Positions 26,420-34,652 of a stretch of DNA of 64,000 nt are shown in pieces. The notes beneath the pieces are model-generated. The model made no database searches. It saw only the letters and a program-made list of their open reading frames with translations, and was not told the origin of the DNA. Position numbers and translations under genes: made by a program. Within the stretch, counting starts at the first letter, position 1. Each line of letters opens with the position of its first letter. The stretch comes from Agromyces sp. SYSU T00194 (lineage in GTDB: Bacteria > Actinomycetota > Actinomycetes > Actinomycetales > Microbacteriaceae), in contig NZ_JBEPJZ010000001.1 in assembly GCF_040496035.1 (NCBI RefSeq), positions 2,418,001-2,482,000 of the forward strand, given 5' to 3'.

Positions 26420-27861
26420 GCGGCGCCCTCGAACCCCGGGCGACCGTACGCCTCGAGCAGGCGCAGCCAGATCTCGCTCATCGTCGGGAACGCGGGTACG
26501 GCGTGCCAGAGCCGGTCGATCGGCACCTCGCCGACGATCGCGACGGTGGCGGCGTGCACGAGCTCGGCGACGTCCTGCCCGACGAACGTGGCGCCGACGA
26601 CGACGCGACGGTCCTCGTCGACGACGAGGTTCGCGTGACCGGAGTAGCCGTCGGCGTGGGCGGTCGCACCGGCCACCCACCCCAGCCGGTAGTCGACGAC
26701 GCGGGCGCGGACGCCCCGGCTCGCCGCCTCCGCGGCCGTGAGGCCGACCGTCGCGACCTCGGGTTCGGTGAACGCGACCGTCGGCACCGCCGAGTGGTCG
26801 GCCGTCGCGACGTGGGCGCCCCAGGGCTCGGTGTCGGGCGTGCCGCCCGCGGCGCGCGAGGCGATCACGTCGCCCGCGGCGCGCGCCTGGTACTTGCCCT
26901 GGTGGGTGAACAGCGCGCGACCGGTCACGTCGCCCACCGCGTACAGCCAGTCGAGCCCGTCGGCGGTGGCGCGCAGGGTGTCGTCGACGGCGATCCACTC
27001 GCCGGGCGCGAGGCCGACGGTCTCGAGGCCGACGTCGGTGGTGCGTGCGCGGCGGCCGGTGGCCACGAGCAGCTCGTCGGCCGTCACCTCGGCCCCGTCG
27101 GGCAGGGTGAGCACGACCCGGTCGTCGTCGTCCCGCGCGATGGCGTCGGGGGTGCAGCCGGTGCGCACGTCCACCCCGAGCGCGCGCAGCCCGTCGGCCA
27201 CGGCCTCGGCGGCGAACGGCTCGAACTTCGACAGCAGCCCGCTGCGCGTCAGCAGGGTGACCTGCGACCCGAGCGACGCCCAGGCGGTGGCCATCTCGCA
27301 GCCCACGACGCCGCCGCCGAGGATCGCGAGGCTGCCCGGCACCGACTGCGCGCTGGTCGCCTCGCGGCTCGTCCACGGGCGCGCCCGGTCGAGGCCCCTG
27401 ATCGGCGGGAACTCCGGGGTCGACCCCGTGGCGACGACGACGGCGTGCCGGGCCTCGAGCACGCGCTGGCCGCCGTCGGGTTCGGCGACGCGCACGCGAC
27501 GCGGTCCGTCGAGCCGGCCGTGCCCCCGCACGAGGTCCGCGCCGATGCCGTGGACCCAGCGCACCTGACCGGTGTCGTCCCAGTCGCCCACGCGGGCGTT
27601 CCGCCGCGCGAGCACCGCCGCGGCGTCGAGGCCGCCCGTGACGGCCTCGGCGGCGCCCGGCACGCGCTGCGCCGCCCGCAGTGCCGCACCGGATCGGAGC
27701 AGGGTCTTCGACGGCTCGCACGCCCAGTACGAGCACTCGCCGCCGACGAGCTCGTGCTCGACGACCGCGGCGGTGAGCCCGCCGGCGATCGCGCGGTCGA
27801 GCACGTTCTCGCCGACGGCGCCGGCGCCGATCACGACGACGTCGTAGGTGGTGGGCTGCAT
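26416..27861 (-). CDS. FAD/NAD(P)-dependent disulfide-reductase-family oxidoreductase
   Basis: 481 residues, dihydrolipoamide dehydrogenase/mercuric reductase fold. FAD motif VVIGAGAVGENV at the N-terminus, redox pair CSYWAC (C-x4-C, as in GGTCxxxxCxP), NAD motif AILGGGVVGCEMA, and VGDVTGRALFTHQGKYQARAA. C-terminal dimerisation domain lacks the HxH/E catalytic pair typical of lipoamide dehydrogenase in this position, and no mercury resistance genes are near, so neither label is safe. It probably reduces a small disulfide or quinone. Coupled to the HExxH gene by a GTGA overlap. Confidence 0.85.
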   Translation of the reverse strand: MQPTTYDVVVIGAGAVGENVLDRAIAGGLTAAVVEHELVGGECSYWACEPSKTLLRSGAALRAAQRVPGAAEAVTGGLDAAAVLARRNARVGDWDDTGQVRWVHGIGADLVRGHGRLDGPRRVRVAEPDGGQRVLEARHAVVVATGSTPEFPPIRGLDRARPWTSREATSAQSVPGSLAILGGGVVGCEMATAWASLGSQVTLLTRSGLLSKFEPFAAEAVADGLRALGVDVRTGCTPDAIARDDDDRVVLTLPDGAEVTADELLVATGRRARTTDVGLETVGLAPGEWIAVDDTLRATADGLDWLYAVGDVTGRALFTHQGKYQARAAGDVIASRAAGGTPDTEPWGAHVATADHSAVPTVAFTEPEVATVGLTAAEAASRGVRARVVDYRLGWVAGATAHADGYSGHANLVVDEDRRVVVGATFVGQDVAELVHAATVAIVGEVPIDRLWHAVPAFPTMSEIWLRLLEAYGRPGFEGAA

Positions 27862-27898
27862 CGGCTCCTCCGGTCGGCCGGCGCGAGGGCGCGGCGGG

Positions 27899-28732
27899 TC
27901 AGGCGGTGAGCGCCCCGATCAGGCGCAGGATGGTCGGCAGGTCGTCGCCCGCGGCCTCGACGCTCGACGGGGCGAAGCCCGCGATCGACGCGCCGGCGAG
28001 CGGGAACCTCGCGAGGACCGCCCGCAGCAGCGCCGCAACGTCGGCCGGCGAGGCGCCGAACGGCACCGCGTCGGCGACGCCGTCGAACGCCGCGGGATCG
28101 AGCACGTCCAGGTCGACGTGCACGTAGAGCCGTTCCACGCCGCCGCGGGCGAGGGCGTCGATCACGTCGTCGGGGCGGGCCAGCCCCGCGACGCCGATCG
28201 AGGTGACGCCGGACTCCCGGAGCGCCACGACCTCCGCGTCGTCGAGGTCGCGCGCACCGCCGAGCACCACGCGGTCGGCCGCCACGGCGACCTCCGGCGC
28301 GAGCGCGAGCCCGTCGGCGCCCTCGCCGAGTGCGGCGCGCAGCGCCATGCCGCCGAACGCTCCCGAGGGCGACGAGTCGGGCGTGTGCAGGTCGGCGTGC
28401 GCGTCCAGCCAGAGCACCCCGAGGGCCGTGCCGTGGCGGCGGGCCGCGTGCGCGACGGCGCCGACGCTCGCGCCGCAGTCGCCGCCGACGACGATCGCGG
28501 CGCCGTCGATCTCGCCGAGGGCGTCCTCGACGCGCTCGCGCACGTGCAGCACGGAGGTGAGCCGCTTCACGCCGCTGCCGAGGGCGTCTCCGGCGCCCGT
28601 CGGCACCTCGACGCTGCGCGTGGCCGAGGCGGGCAGGTCGCCGCGGATGGCCTCGGCGCCGTCGACGAGCTGGAGCGCGCGTGCGCTGTCGGAGCCCTGC
28701 CAGAGGGGCACCACGAGGAAGGTCGCCGCCAC
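27899..28732 (-). CDS. Arginase/agmatinase-family ureohydrolase-like protein
   Basis: 277 residues. Metal-site motifs: GGDCGAS near 83-89, DAHADLHTP (Asp110, His112, Asp114) and HVDLDVLDP near 204-212. The canonical first metal ligand is His (GGDH); here it is Cys86. The other ligands are present, so a dinuclear metal site is plausible but altered, and the substrate may not be arginine. GTG 28732 follows a TAG stop by 6 nt; a short ORF with a strong RBS lies upstream in the same frame. Nothing nearby shows arginine metabolism. Confidence 0.82.
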   Translation of the reverse strand: MAATFLVVPLWQGSDSARALQLVDGAEAIRGDLPASATRSVEVPTGAGDALGSGVKRLTSVLHVRERVEDALGEIDGAAIVVGGDCGASVGAVAHAARRHGTALGVLWLDAHADLHTPDSSPSGAFGGMALRAALGEGADGLALAPEVAVAADRVVLGGARDLDDAEVVALRESGVTSIGVAGLARPDDVIDALARGGVERLYVHVDLDVLDPAAFDGVADAVPFGASPADVAALLRAVLARFPLAGASIAGFAPSSVEAAGDDLPTILRLIGALTA

Positions 28733-28738
28733 GCGGGC

Positions 28739-28789
28739 CTACCGCGTCCGCACCGGTGCGGGCACCGGTCCCGATCGCATTCGCGACAT
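28739..28789 (-). CDS. Putative Arg-rich leader ORF before arginase-like gene
   Basis: 16 residues, MSRMRSGPVPAPVRTR, four Arg. Strong RBS GGGGAGGG 8 nt before ATG 28789. Ends in TAG and is in frame with the arginase gene, which restarts with GTG two codons later. Could be a translational attenuator, a coupling ORF, or the original start interrupted by an amber codon. Confidence 0.4.
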   Translation of the reverse strand: MSRMRSGPVPAPVRTR

Positions 28790-28821
28790 CGTCGCCACCC
28801 TCCCCGGACTCGTCTGTGCCG

Positions 28822-28851
28822 AGTCTAGGCACGCCCCGCGGGCAGCGTCCA
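28822..28851 (-). promoter_or_regulatory. Promoter of arginase leader
   Basis: TGGACG (28851-28846), 18 bp, TAGACT (28827-28822) on the minus strand. Predicted transcript start about 28815, giving an 83-nt leader that includes the 16-codon ORF. Confidence 0.5.
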
Positions 28852-28863
28852 CCGTCCGCCGGT

Positions 28864-30030
28864 TCACGCGGCGCCGACGGCGGCGACCTCGTCGAGCAGT
28901 GCCGCGCGCACGCGCCGCTGCGCGAGCACGGACGCCCCCGCGAGCACGGGCTCCCGCACCACGGCGGCCGCCCGGACCTCCGGATCCCACCTGCTGACCG
29001 CGCGGATGCGCTCGCGGACCGCCGCCGCGAGCGCCGCGCCGCCGAGCGCCGCGGTCGGGCCGCCGAGCACGAGCACCGCCGGGTCGAGCACCGCGAGCAC
29101 CGGGAGCGCCGCCAGCGCGACCCGGTCCGCCAGCTCCGCGAGCAGGGCGGCGGCGCCGGGGGCGTCGTCGAGCGCGGCGCGCGACGCGTCGATCCCGTGC
29201 GCGCGGGCGAGCCGTACGACGGCGCCCGCGCCGACGAGGTCCTGCAGGATGCGCGCGTCGGGATCGAGCGCGGCGGCGACCGCGGGCACCGGCAGGAAGC
29301 CGATCTCGCCGGCGCCGCCGAAGCTGCCGCGGTGGATGCCGCCCGCCGCGTCGAAGGCGGCGCCGACGCCGTTCCCGAGCCACAGCAGGGCGAACGCCTC
29401 GCGCACGCTGCCCAGCGTCCGCTCGGCGAGCGCGGCGAGGTCGACGTCGTTCTCGACGAGCACCTCGCGTTCGAGCGCCGCCTCGAGCGTGCGTTGCAGC
29501 CCGGTCGTGGGCCATCCGGGCAGGGTCTCGCTGAAGAGCTCGCCGTTCCTGCCCGGATCGACGTAGCCGGGGATGCCGAGGCACACGGTGCGCACGCGGG
29601 CCGCGTCCGCTCCCGCGGCGGCGCAGGCGGCGTCGATGGCGTCCCGCAGCTCGCCGACGGCGTCGCGCGCGCCGGCACCGGCGGGGAGGCTGCGGCGCGC
29701 CACGGGATGCTCGGTGCCGGCCGCGTCCACGACCCGCGCCCGCAGCTCGGCGGCGTCGAGGTCGACCGCGACGCCGAGCCGCCGGTCGAGCCGGGCCGCG
29801 TAGACGACCGCGCTGGGGCCGGCCGAGCGCGACACCCGCCCCTGCTCCTCGATGAAGCCGCCGGCGATGAGGCGCTGCATGATCAGGGAGGCGGTGGGCT
29901 TGGAGACGCCGACGAGCTCGCAGATCCGCTGGCGGGTGAGCGGCCCGTGCTCGAGCAGGACCGACAGGCCCGCGCGGTCGTTGACGGCGCCGAGCCAGGC
30001 GGGCGTGCCCTTGGCGCTCGCGTCCGTCAT
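28864..30030 (-). CDS. ROK-family transcriptional regulator
   Basis: 388 residues. N-terminal winged helix (about 15-75, GPLTRQRICELVGVSKPTAS) and C-terminal ROK domain with ENDVDLAALAE and GGAGEIGFLP. The ROK zinc motif CxCGxxGC and kinase residues are missing, so it should act as a sugar-responsive repressor or activator rather than a sugar kinase. ATG 30030 has GGGGAG 9 nt upstream. Target not visible; no sugar transporter is adjacent. The ECF sigma pair follows in the same direction upstream. Confidence 0.85.
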   Translation of the reverse strand: MTDASAKGTPAWLGAVNDRAGLSVLLEHGPLTRQRICELVGVSKPTASLIMQRLIAGGFIEEQGRVSRSAGPSAVVYAARLDRRLGVAVDLDAAELRARVVDAAGTEHPVARRSLPAGAGARDAVGELRDAIDAACAAAGADAARVRTVCLGIPGYVDPGRNGELFSETLPGWPTTGLQRTLEAALEREVLVENDVDLAALAERTLGSVREAFALLWLGNGVGAAFDAAGGIHRGSFGGAGEIGFLPVPAVAAALDPDARILQDLVGAGAVVRLARAHGIDASRAALDDAPGAAALLAELADRVALAALPVLAVLDPAVLVLGGPTAALGGAALAAAVRERIRAVSRWDPEVRAAAVVREPVLAGASVLAQRRVRAALLDEVAAVGAA

Positions 30031-30092
30031 CCGTCGTTCTCCCCACCGCGCGCCCGACGGCGCATGCAGGTGCGAGCATATCGCCGGAGCGC

Positions 30093-30806
30093 TCACCTGT
30101 CGGGGAGGGGCTCGGCGACGCTCTCGACGCGGACCGCTGCGTCGCCGTCCCCGGGCGCGAGCACCGCCACGGCGCGCACCCGCGTCGCCGCGTCGGCCCC
30201 GGTGTCGCCGCACGGCACGGGGGACGCGACGAGCGGCAGCGAGCGACTCGCACCCGCGTCCAGGGAGAGCGGGTACGTCTCCGCGATGCCCGCGGCGACC
30301 ACCGCCCCCTGGGCGTCGAGGAGTTCGACCCGGAGCTCCGCGGTCGTCGAGAGCGTCGCGCCGGTCTCGTTGCGCACCACCACCTCGCCCGTCACGGCAC
30401 CGCCGACCGCGGCCTCGTCGACCGCCGCCTCCAGGGCCACCCCGACCGCGGCCGGGAGGCCGCGGGCGCTGCACGCCGCGTCCGGTCCGGCGGCCGCCGA
30501 TCCCGCGGCGCCCGACCCCGTCGCCAGGTCCGCGGACTCCTCCCGGGCCCCGTCCGCGGTGGCCCGGTCGGCGAGCGTCGCCGACCCGGTCCCGGGCAGG
30601 GTCGACCAGACCACGCCGCCGAGGCCCGCGATCGCGAGCACCCCGGCCACGCCCAGGGCGACCGCGCTCCGCCGGGCGCGGCGGATGCCGGCGCCACGCG
30701 CCGCGACCCGGTCGGGGTCGACGCGGTCCGCCCCCGCTCCCTCGGCGCCGTGCCGCAGCGCCTCGCGCAGCCGCTGCTCGCGGCCGCCGTCGTCGCCGAT
30801 GCTCAT
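30093..30806 (-). CDS. Membrane-anchored putative anti-sigma partner
   Basis: 237 residues. A charged N-terminal 45 residues (DDGGREQRLREALRHGAEG), one TM helix (about 48-70, SAVALGVAGVLAIAGLGGVVW), then an extracytoplasmic domain with two Cys and a beta-rich stretch (VTGEVVVRNETGATLSTTAEL). ATG overlaps the ECF sigma stop (ATGA). Topology and position fit an anti-sigma factor or a sigma-regulated surface protein; no ZAS motif or named domain is seen, so this is inference. Confidence 0.65.
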   Translation of the reverse strand: MSIGDDGGREQRLREALRHGAEGAGADRVDPDRVAARGAGIRRARRSAVALGVAGVLAIAGLGGVVWSTLPGTGSATLADRATADGAREESADLATGSGAAGSAAAGPDAACSARGLPAAVGVALEAAVDEAAVGGAVTGEVVVRNETGATLSTTAELRVELLDAQGAVVAAGIAETYPLSLDAGASRSLPLVASPVPCGDTGADAATRVRAVAVLAPGDGDAAVRVESVAEPLPDR

Positions 30807-31399
30807 GCCCCCGCCCTCCTGACGGCGCCCACGTCGTCGCCGTGCGCGCGCGACCCCGTCGCATCCGTCGCACCCCGCAGGTCCGCGCGACGCACGCCCG
30901 CCGCCGCGGCCGCCGGCTCGAGCGCGGCGAACAGGGCGTCGAGCCCGTCCGACAGATACCGCTTGACCGACCCGGGGCGGATGCCCAGCACGTCGGCGAC
31001 CTCGGCGACCGTGCGGTCCTCGTAGTAGCGCAGCACGAGGCAGGCGCGCTGGCGGGGCGGCAGGTCGCCCAGGCGTCGCAGCAGGTCGATGCGGCGGTCC
31101 GCGGCATCCGCGTCGTCCTCGCGCAGGTCGGGCTGGACGACCAGGTGGCGGATGCGGCGCCAGCGCCCTCCGCGCCGCTGCTGGTCGATCACGGCGTTGG
31201 CGATGGTGCGCCGCACGTACGCCTCGGCGCGCTCCGGGTCGACCGAGCGACCGGGGCGCGCCCACGCGCGCGCGAGCGCCTCCTGCACGATGTCGGCCGC
31301 GTCCTCCTCGTCACCGCAGACGAGCACGGCGAAGCGCGTCAGCGCGGGGCCGCGGCGCGCGACGAGGTCCGCGACGGCGTCCTGCCAACCGCCCGCCAT
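30803..31399 (-). CDS. ECF sigma factor, SigE-like family
   Basis: 198 residues. Region 2 (about 25-90: EDAADIVQEALARAWARP, YVRRTIANAVID) and region 4 (about 110-165: LPPRQRACLVLRYYEDRTVAEVADVLGIRPGSVKRYLSDGL) are typical of the actinobacterial SigE-family ECF group. Directs RNA polymerase to a small regulon, probably held by the membrane protein encoded downstream. A 30-residue variable tail follows region 4. RBS GGAGGTGA precedes ATG. Confidence 0.9.
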   Translation of the reverse strand: MAGGWQDAVADLVARRGPALTRFAVLVCGDEEDAADIVQEALARAWARPGRSVDPERAEAYVRRTIANAVIDQQRRGGRWRRIRHLVVQPDLREDDADAADRRIDLLRRLGDLPPRQRACLVLRYYEDRTVAEVADVLGIRPGSVKRYLSDGLDALFAALEPAAAAAGVRRADLRGATDATGSRAHGDDVGAVRRAGA

Positions 31400-31445
31400 G
31401 GCTCACCTCCGCCGTCCGGCCCGCGTCCGACACGCGATGCCCGTC

Positions 31446-31451
31446 ACTGTA
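31446..31451 (-). promoter_or_regulatory. -10 box of ECF sigma gene
   Basis: TACAGT on the minus strand, leader about 40 nt with GGAGGTGA. It looks like a housekeeping promoter; an ECF-type promoter is not obvious, so autoregulation is unsupported. Confidence 0.35.
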
Positions 31452-31487
31452 CGAGACGAACGAGGCGTCCGGAACGTTGCCCACGGC

Positions 31488-32150
31488 TCAGGTCGCGCCG
31501 CGGTCGTGCCATCCGTGCTCGCCGACGAGCGGCACGAATCGCACCGACTCGAGCACCTCGATGTCGGGATCGCCGAGGCCGCGCCGAGTGAGGCGCACCA
31601 GCTGCTGCCCGCTCCGCCCGCGCGCGAGCGGCATGACGATGCGCCCGCCCGCCGCGAGCTGCTCGAGCCACGGCGGGGGCACGTCGGGGCCGGCCGCCGC
31701 GGCGACGATCGCGTCGTACGGGGCGTGCTCGGCGAGCCCGCGGGTGCCGTCGCCGGTGACGACGTGCACGTTGCCCGCCCCGGTGGCTGCGAGGGCCTCC
31801 GCCGCTCCCGCCGCGAGCTCCGGCACGCGCTCCACGGTCCAGACCTCGTCGGCGAGCCGGCCGAGCACGGCCGCGGCGTACCCCGAGCCCGTGCCGACCT
31901 CGAGCACCCGGTGGCCCGGACGGATGCGGGCCGCCTGCGCGGTCAGCGCCACGACGTACGGCTGCGAGATGGTCTGCCCGTCGCCGATGGGCAGCGGGTG
32001 GTCGGCGTAGGCCGACTCGCGCAGCCGATCGGGGAGGAACGCCTCCCGCGGCACGGCGCGCATGGCGGCGAGGACCGCACGATCACGGATGCCGCGCGGC
32101 TCGAGCTGCCACGCGATCATGTCCTCGCGATCCGCGCTGCGATCTCTCAC
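31488..32150 (-). CDS. pcm: Protein-L-isoaspartate O-methyltransferase
   Basis: 220 residues from GTG 32150; ATG at 32120 (MIAWQLEPRGI) matches the usual N-terminus of the family better and would give 210. SAM motif VLEVGTGSGYAAAVLG at about 83-98 and GDGTRGLAEHAPYDAIVAAAA. Methylates isoaspartyl residues to start protein repair. It begins within 5 nt of the 3' end of the upstream tRNA, so it is likely co-transcribed with it. Confidence 0.88.
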   Translation of the reverse strand: MRDRSADREDMIAWQLEPRGIRDRAVLAAMRAVPREAFLPDRLRESAYADHPLPIGDGQTISQPYVVALTAQAARIRPGHRVLEVGTGSGYAAAVLGRLADEVWTVERVPELAAGAAEALAATGAGNVHVVTGDGTRGLAEHAPYDAIVAAAAGPDVPPPWLEQLAAGGRIVMPLARGRSGQQLVRLTRRGLGDPDIEVLESVRFVPLVGEHGWHDRGAT

Positions 32151-32155
32151 GCCAC

Positions 32156-32231
32156 TGGTGCCCCCGGAGGGATTCGAACCCCCGACCTACGGTACCGGAA
32201 ACCGGCGCTCTATCCCCTGAGCTACGGAGGC
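32156..32231 (-). tRNA. tRNA-Arg (anticodon CCG)
   Basis: Read on the minus strand. Acceptor GCCTCCG pairs with CGGGGGC, D-arm GCTC/GAGC, anticodon loop TTCCGGT with CCG, T-arm GGGGG/CCCTC with TTCGAAT loop, discriminator A and encoded CCA (32158-32156). The 27-43 pair is C/U, a mismatch in the first anticodon-stem pair, the rest being intact. It decodes CGG. argS lies 0.75 kb away. Confidence 0.95.
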
Positions 32232-32253
32232 GCACCGGAAGAGACTACCACCA

Positions 32254-32270
32254 CCGGGCGGGCCGCCCGG
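32254..32270 (-). terminator. Short GC hairpin after lipoprotein gene
   Basis: CCGGGCG (32254-32260), GGC loop, CGCCCGG (32264-32270): a 7-bp stem between the lipoprotein stop and the tRNA. No U-tract. Confidence 0.4.
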
Positions 32271-32298
32271 ACCGCTCCGCGGCGACCGCCCGGGCCGC

Positions 32299-32940
32299 TC
32301 AGCCGACGAGGTTCGCGAGCATCGACTCCACCAGCGGCTGCGGGTCGCCGGGCTCGAAGAACACCGTCGAGGACGCGGTGATCCAGTAGCCGCCGGCGAA
32401 CACCTGGGCGGTGCCGGTGCCGGCGACGAGTCCGTAGTAGCCCTCGACCTCGGGGGGCGTGCCGTAGGTCGGCACGGCCTGGCCGGAGAGCACGGCGGCG
32501 TTCAGCCGGTCCTCCATCGTGGCGTCCACCGGTCGGGCCACCGAGAGCTCGATCGTCTCCCCGCTCGACTGGTTGAGCAGCCCGCAGGCCACGCCGCCGA
32601 TGGAGGTCGCGAACACGGCCGGCTCGCCCGTCGGCGCGTAGCCCGGGTCCGTGCCCCAGTTCGGGTTGAACGCGTAGAGCTGGTCGAGGGAGAGCACCTG
32701 TTCGCAGGTGGCCGACACGGGCTCGCCGGTGGGCGTGGGCGTGGGGGTCGGCGTCTCCGACGCCTCCGGCTCGGCGGCCGGCGTGGTCGGGGCGGCGCTC
32801 GCCTCGGGCGTGGCGCTCGGCGCGGCATCCGTGTCCTCGGGGGCGCAGCCGGCGAGGCCGACCACGAGCGACGCGGCGGCGACGGGGAGCAGGACGAGGC
32901 GTGACAGGGGGCGAGCGAACGGGTTCGGGCGCGCGGGCAT
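32299..32940 (-). CDS. Secreted lipoprotein of unknown function
   Basis: 213 residues. Lipoprotein signal with lipobox LAGC (Cys32), then a Ser/Ala/Thr/Pro-rich linker (PTPTPTPTGEP) and a globular domain with two cysteines (ATCEQVLS, VACGLLNQ). I do not recognise the domain. Start at ATG 32940 with TACAGT 6 nt upstream, so probably leaderless. Arranged head-to-head with argS, only 37 bp between the two start codons. Confidence 0.8.
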   Translation of the reverse strand: MPARPNPFARPLSRLVLLPVAAASLVVGLAGCAPEDTDAAPSATPEASAAPTTPAAEPEASETPTPTPTPTGEPVSATCEQVLSLDQLYAFNPNWGTDPGYAPTGEPAVFATSIGGVACGLLNQSSGETIELSVARPVDATMEDRLNAAVLSGQAVPTYGTPPEVEGYYGLVAGTGTAQVFAGGYWITASSTVFFEPGDPQPLVESMLANLVG

Positions 32941-32946
32941 GGAGCG

Positions 32947-32971
32947 ACTGTACCAACGGCGAGGGTAGGAT
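32947..32971. promoter_or_regulatory. Divergent leaderless promoters (lipoprotein and argS)
   Basis: Minus-strand TACAGT (32952-32947) is 6 nt from ATG 32940; plus-strand TAGGAT (32966-32971) is 6 nt from GTG 32978. Each predicted -35 lies in the other gene's 5' end, so the promoters overlap. Confidence 0.55.
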
Positions 32972-32977
32972 TCCGGG

Positions 32978-34651
32978 GTGACTCCCGCAGATCTCCAGAC
33001 CTCCCTGCACGCCCTCGCGACGGGCCTCGTCGAGCGCCGACGCGAGCAGGGCGCGGAGGTCTCCCTGGAGCTCTCGCCGGCCGATGTCGTGATCGAGCGG
33101 CCGAAGCTCCGCGAGCACGGCGACTGGGCGTCGAGCATCGCGTTGCGGCTCGCGAAGCCGCTCGGCATGCCGCCGCGGCAGATCGCCGACGAGCTCGCCG
33201 CGGGCCTCGCCGAGGTGCCCGGCGTCGCGAGCGTCGAGATCGCCGGACCGGGCTTCATCAACGTGCGGCTCGACGCCGCCGCCGCGGGCGCACTCGCCCG
33301 CACGATCGTGGAAGCGGGCGACGCCTACGGCTCCGGCGACCGCCTCGCGGGCCGGGTCGTGAACCTCGAGTTCGTCTCGGCGAACCCGACCGGCCCCGTG
33401 CACCTCGGCCACACGCGTTGGGCCGCGCTCGGCGACTCGCTCGGCCGGGTGCTGCGCGCCGCGGGCGCCGAGGTCGCCACCGAGTTCTACATCAACGACG
33501 CGGGCAACCAGATGGACACGTTCGCCGCATCGGTGCTGGCGGCGATCTCGGGCGAAGCCGCCCCGGAGAACGGCTACCGCGGCGCGTACGTGGACGAGCT
33601 CGGCCGGCGGGTGCTCGCGGAGCATCCCGACCTGCTCGCCCTCCCCGCCGAGGAGCGGATCGTCGTCGCCCGCGAGACCGCGTACCGCATCCAGCTCGAC
33701 GAGATCCGCGATTCGCTCGAGCGCTTCAACGTGCACTTCGACGTGTGGTTCTCGGAGCGCACGCTGCACGCGCCGGGCGCCGACGGCCGCAGCGCCATCG
33801 ACCTCGCCGTCGACCGCCTGCGCGAACAGGGGCACGTGTTCGACGAGGACGGCGCAGTCTGGGTGCGCACGACCGACTTCGGCGACGACAAGGACCGCGT
33901 CATCCGTCGCGCCAACGGCGTCTACACGTACTTCGCCGCCGACGCCGCGTACTACCTCGACAAGGGCGATCGCGGGTTCGAGCACAAGATCTACCTGCTC
34001 GGCGCAGACCACCACGGCTACGTGCACCGGCTGAAGGCGCTCGCGGGCGCGGCGGGCGACGATCCCGACCGCGACATCGAGGTGCTCATCGGGCAGCTCG
34101 TGAGCGTGAACGGCGCCCGGCTCTCGAAGCGCGCGGGCAACATCATCGAGCTCGACGACCTGCAGGCGTGGCTCGGCACCGACGCGCTCCGGTACGCGCT
34201 CGGCCGTTCCCCGGCCGACTCGCCGCTGTCGATCGACCCCGAGCAGCTCCAGCGCCGCACCAACGACAACCCGGTCTTCTACGTGCAGTACGCCCATGCC
34301 CGCACCGCGGCCGTGGCCCGCAACGCGGCGTCCGTCGGCGTCGACCGCTCGAGCTTCGTGCCCGAGCTGCTCGAGCACGAGTCGGAGTCGGCGCTGCTCG
34401 GCGCACTGCAGGAGTTCCCGCGCGTCGTGGCCCAGGCCGCCGAGCTGCGCGAGCCCCACCGCATCGCGCGCTACATCGAGGAGCTCGCGGGCCTGTTCCA
34501 CCGCTGGTACGACACCTGCCGCGTGCTGCCCCTCGGCGACGAACCGGTCGGCGACCTGCAGCGCACGCGCCTCTGGCTGAACGACGCGACCGGCACCGTG
34601 CTCCGCAACGGCCTGACGCTGCTCGGCGTCACCGCACCCGAACGGATGTGA
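32978..34651 (+). CDS. argS: Arginyl-tRNA synthetase
   Basis: 557 residues, class I. Additional Arg-tRNA N-terminal domain (about 1-100), Rossmann catalytic domain with [11 protein letters not shown] (HIGH equivalent HLGH), and the KMSKS loop in the reduced form LSKRAGN near 388. C-terminal DALR anticodon-binding domain is present ([12 protein letters not shown]). GTG start, leaderless. Close to tRNA-Arg(CCG). The stop is followed by the DUF2993 gene after 1 nt. Confidence 0.97.
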   Translation: MTPADLQTSLHALATGLVERRREQGAEVSLELSPADVVIERPKLREHGDWASSIALRLAKPLGMPPRQIADELAAGLAEVPGVASVEIAGPGFINVRLDAAAAGALARTIVEAGDAYGSGDRLAGRVVNLEFVSANPTGPVHLGHTRWAALGDSLGRVLRAAGAEVATEFYINDAGNQMDTFAASVLAAISGEAAPENGYRGAYVDELGRRVLAEHPDLLALPAEERIVVARETAYRIQLDEIRDSLERFNVHFDVWFSERTLHAPGADGRSAIDLAVDRLREQGHVFDEDGAVWVRTTDFGDDKDRVIRRANGVYTYFAADAAYYLDKGDRGFEHKIYLLGADHHGYVHRLKALAGAAGDDPDRDIEVLIGQLVSVNGARLSKRAGNIIELDDLQAWLGTDALRYALGRSPADSPLSIDPEQLQRRTNDNPVFYVQYAHARTAAVARNAASVGVDRSSFVPELLEHESESALLGALQEFPRVVAQAAELREPHRIARYIEELAGLFHRWYDTCRVLPLGDEPVGDLQRTRLWLNDATGTVLRNGLTLLGVTAPERM

Positions 34652-34652
34652 C

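Noticed and set aside
26416..27861. Mercuric reductase or lipoamide dehydrogenase
   Set aside because: The redox CxxxxC and FAD/NAD sites fit the family only; no mer genes or dehydrogenase-complex genes are near.
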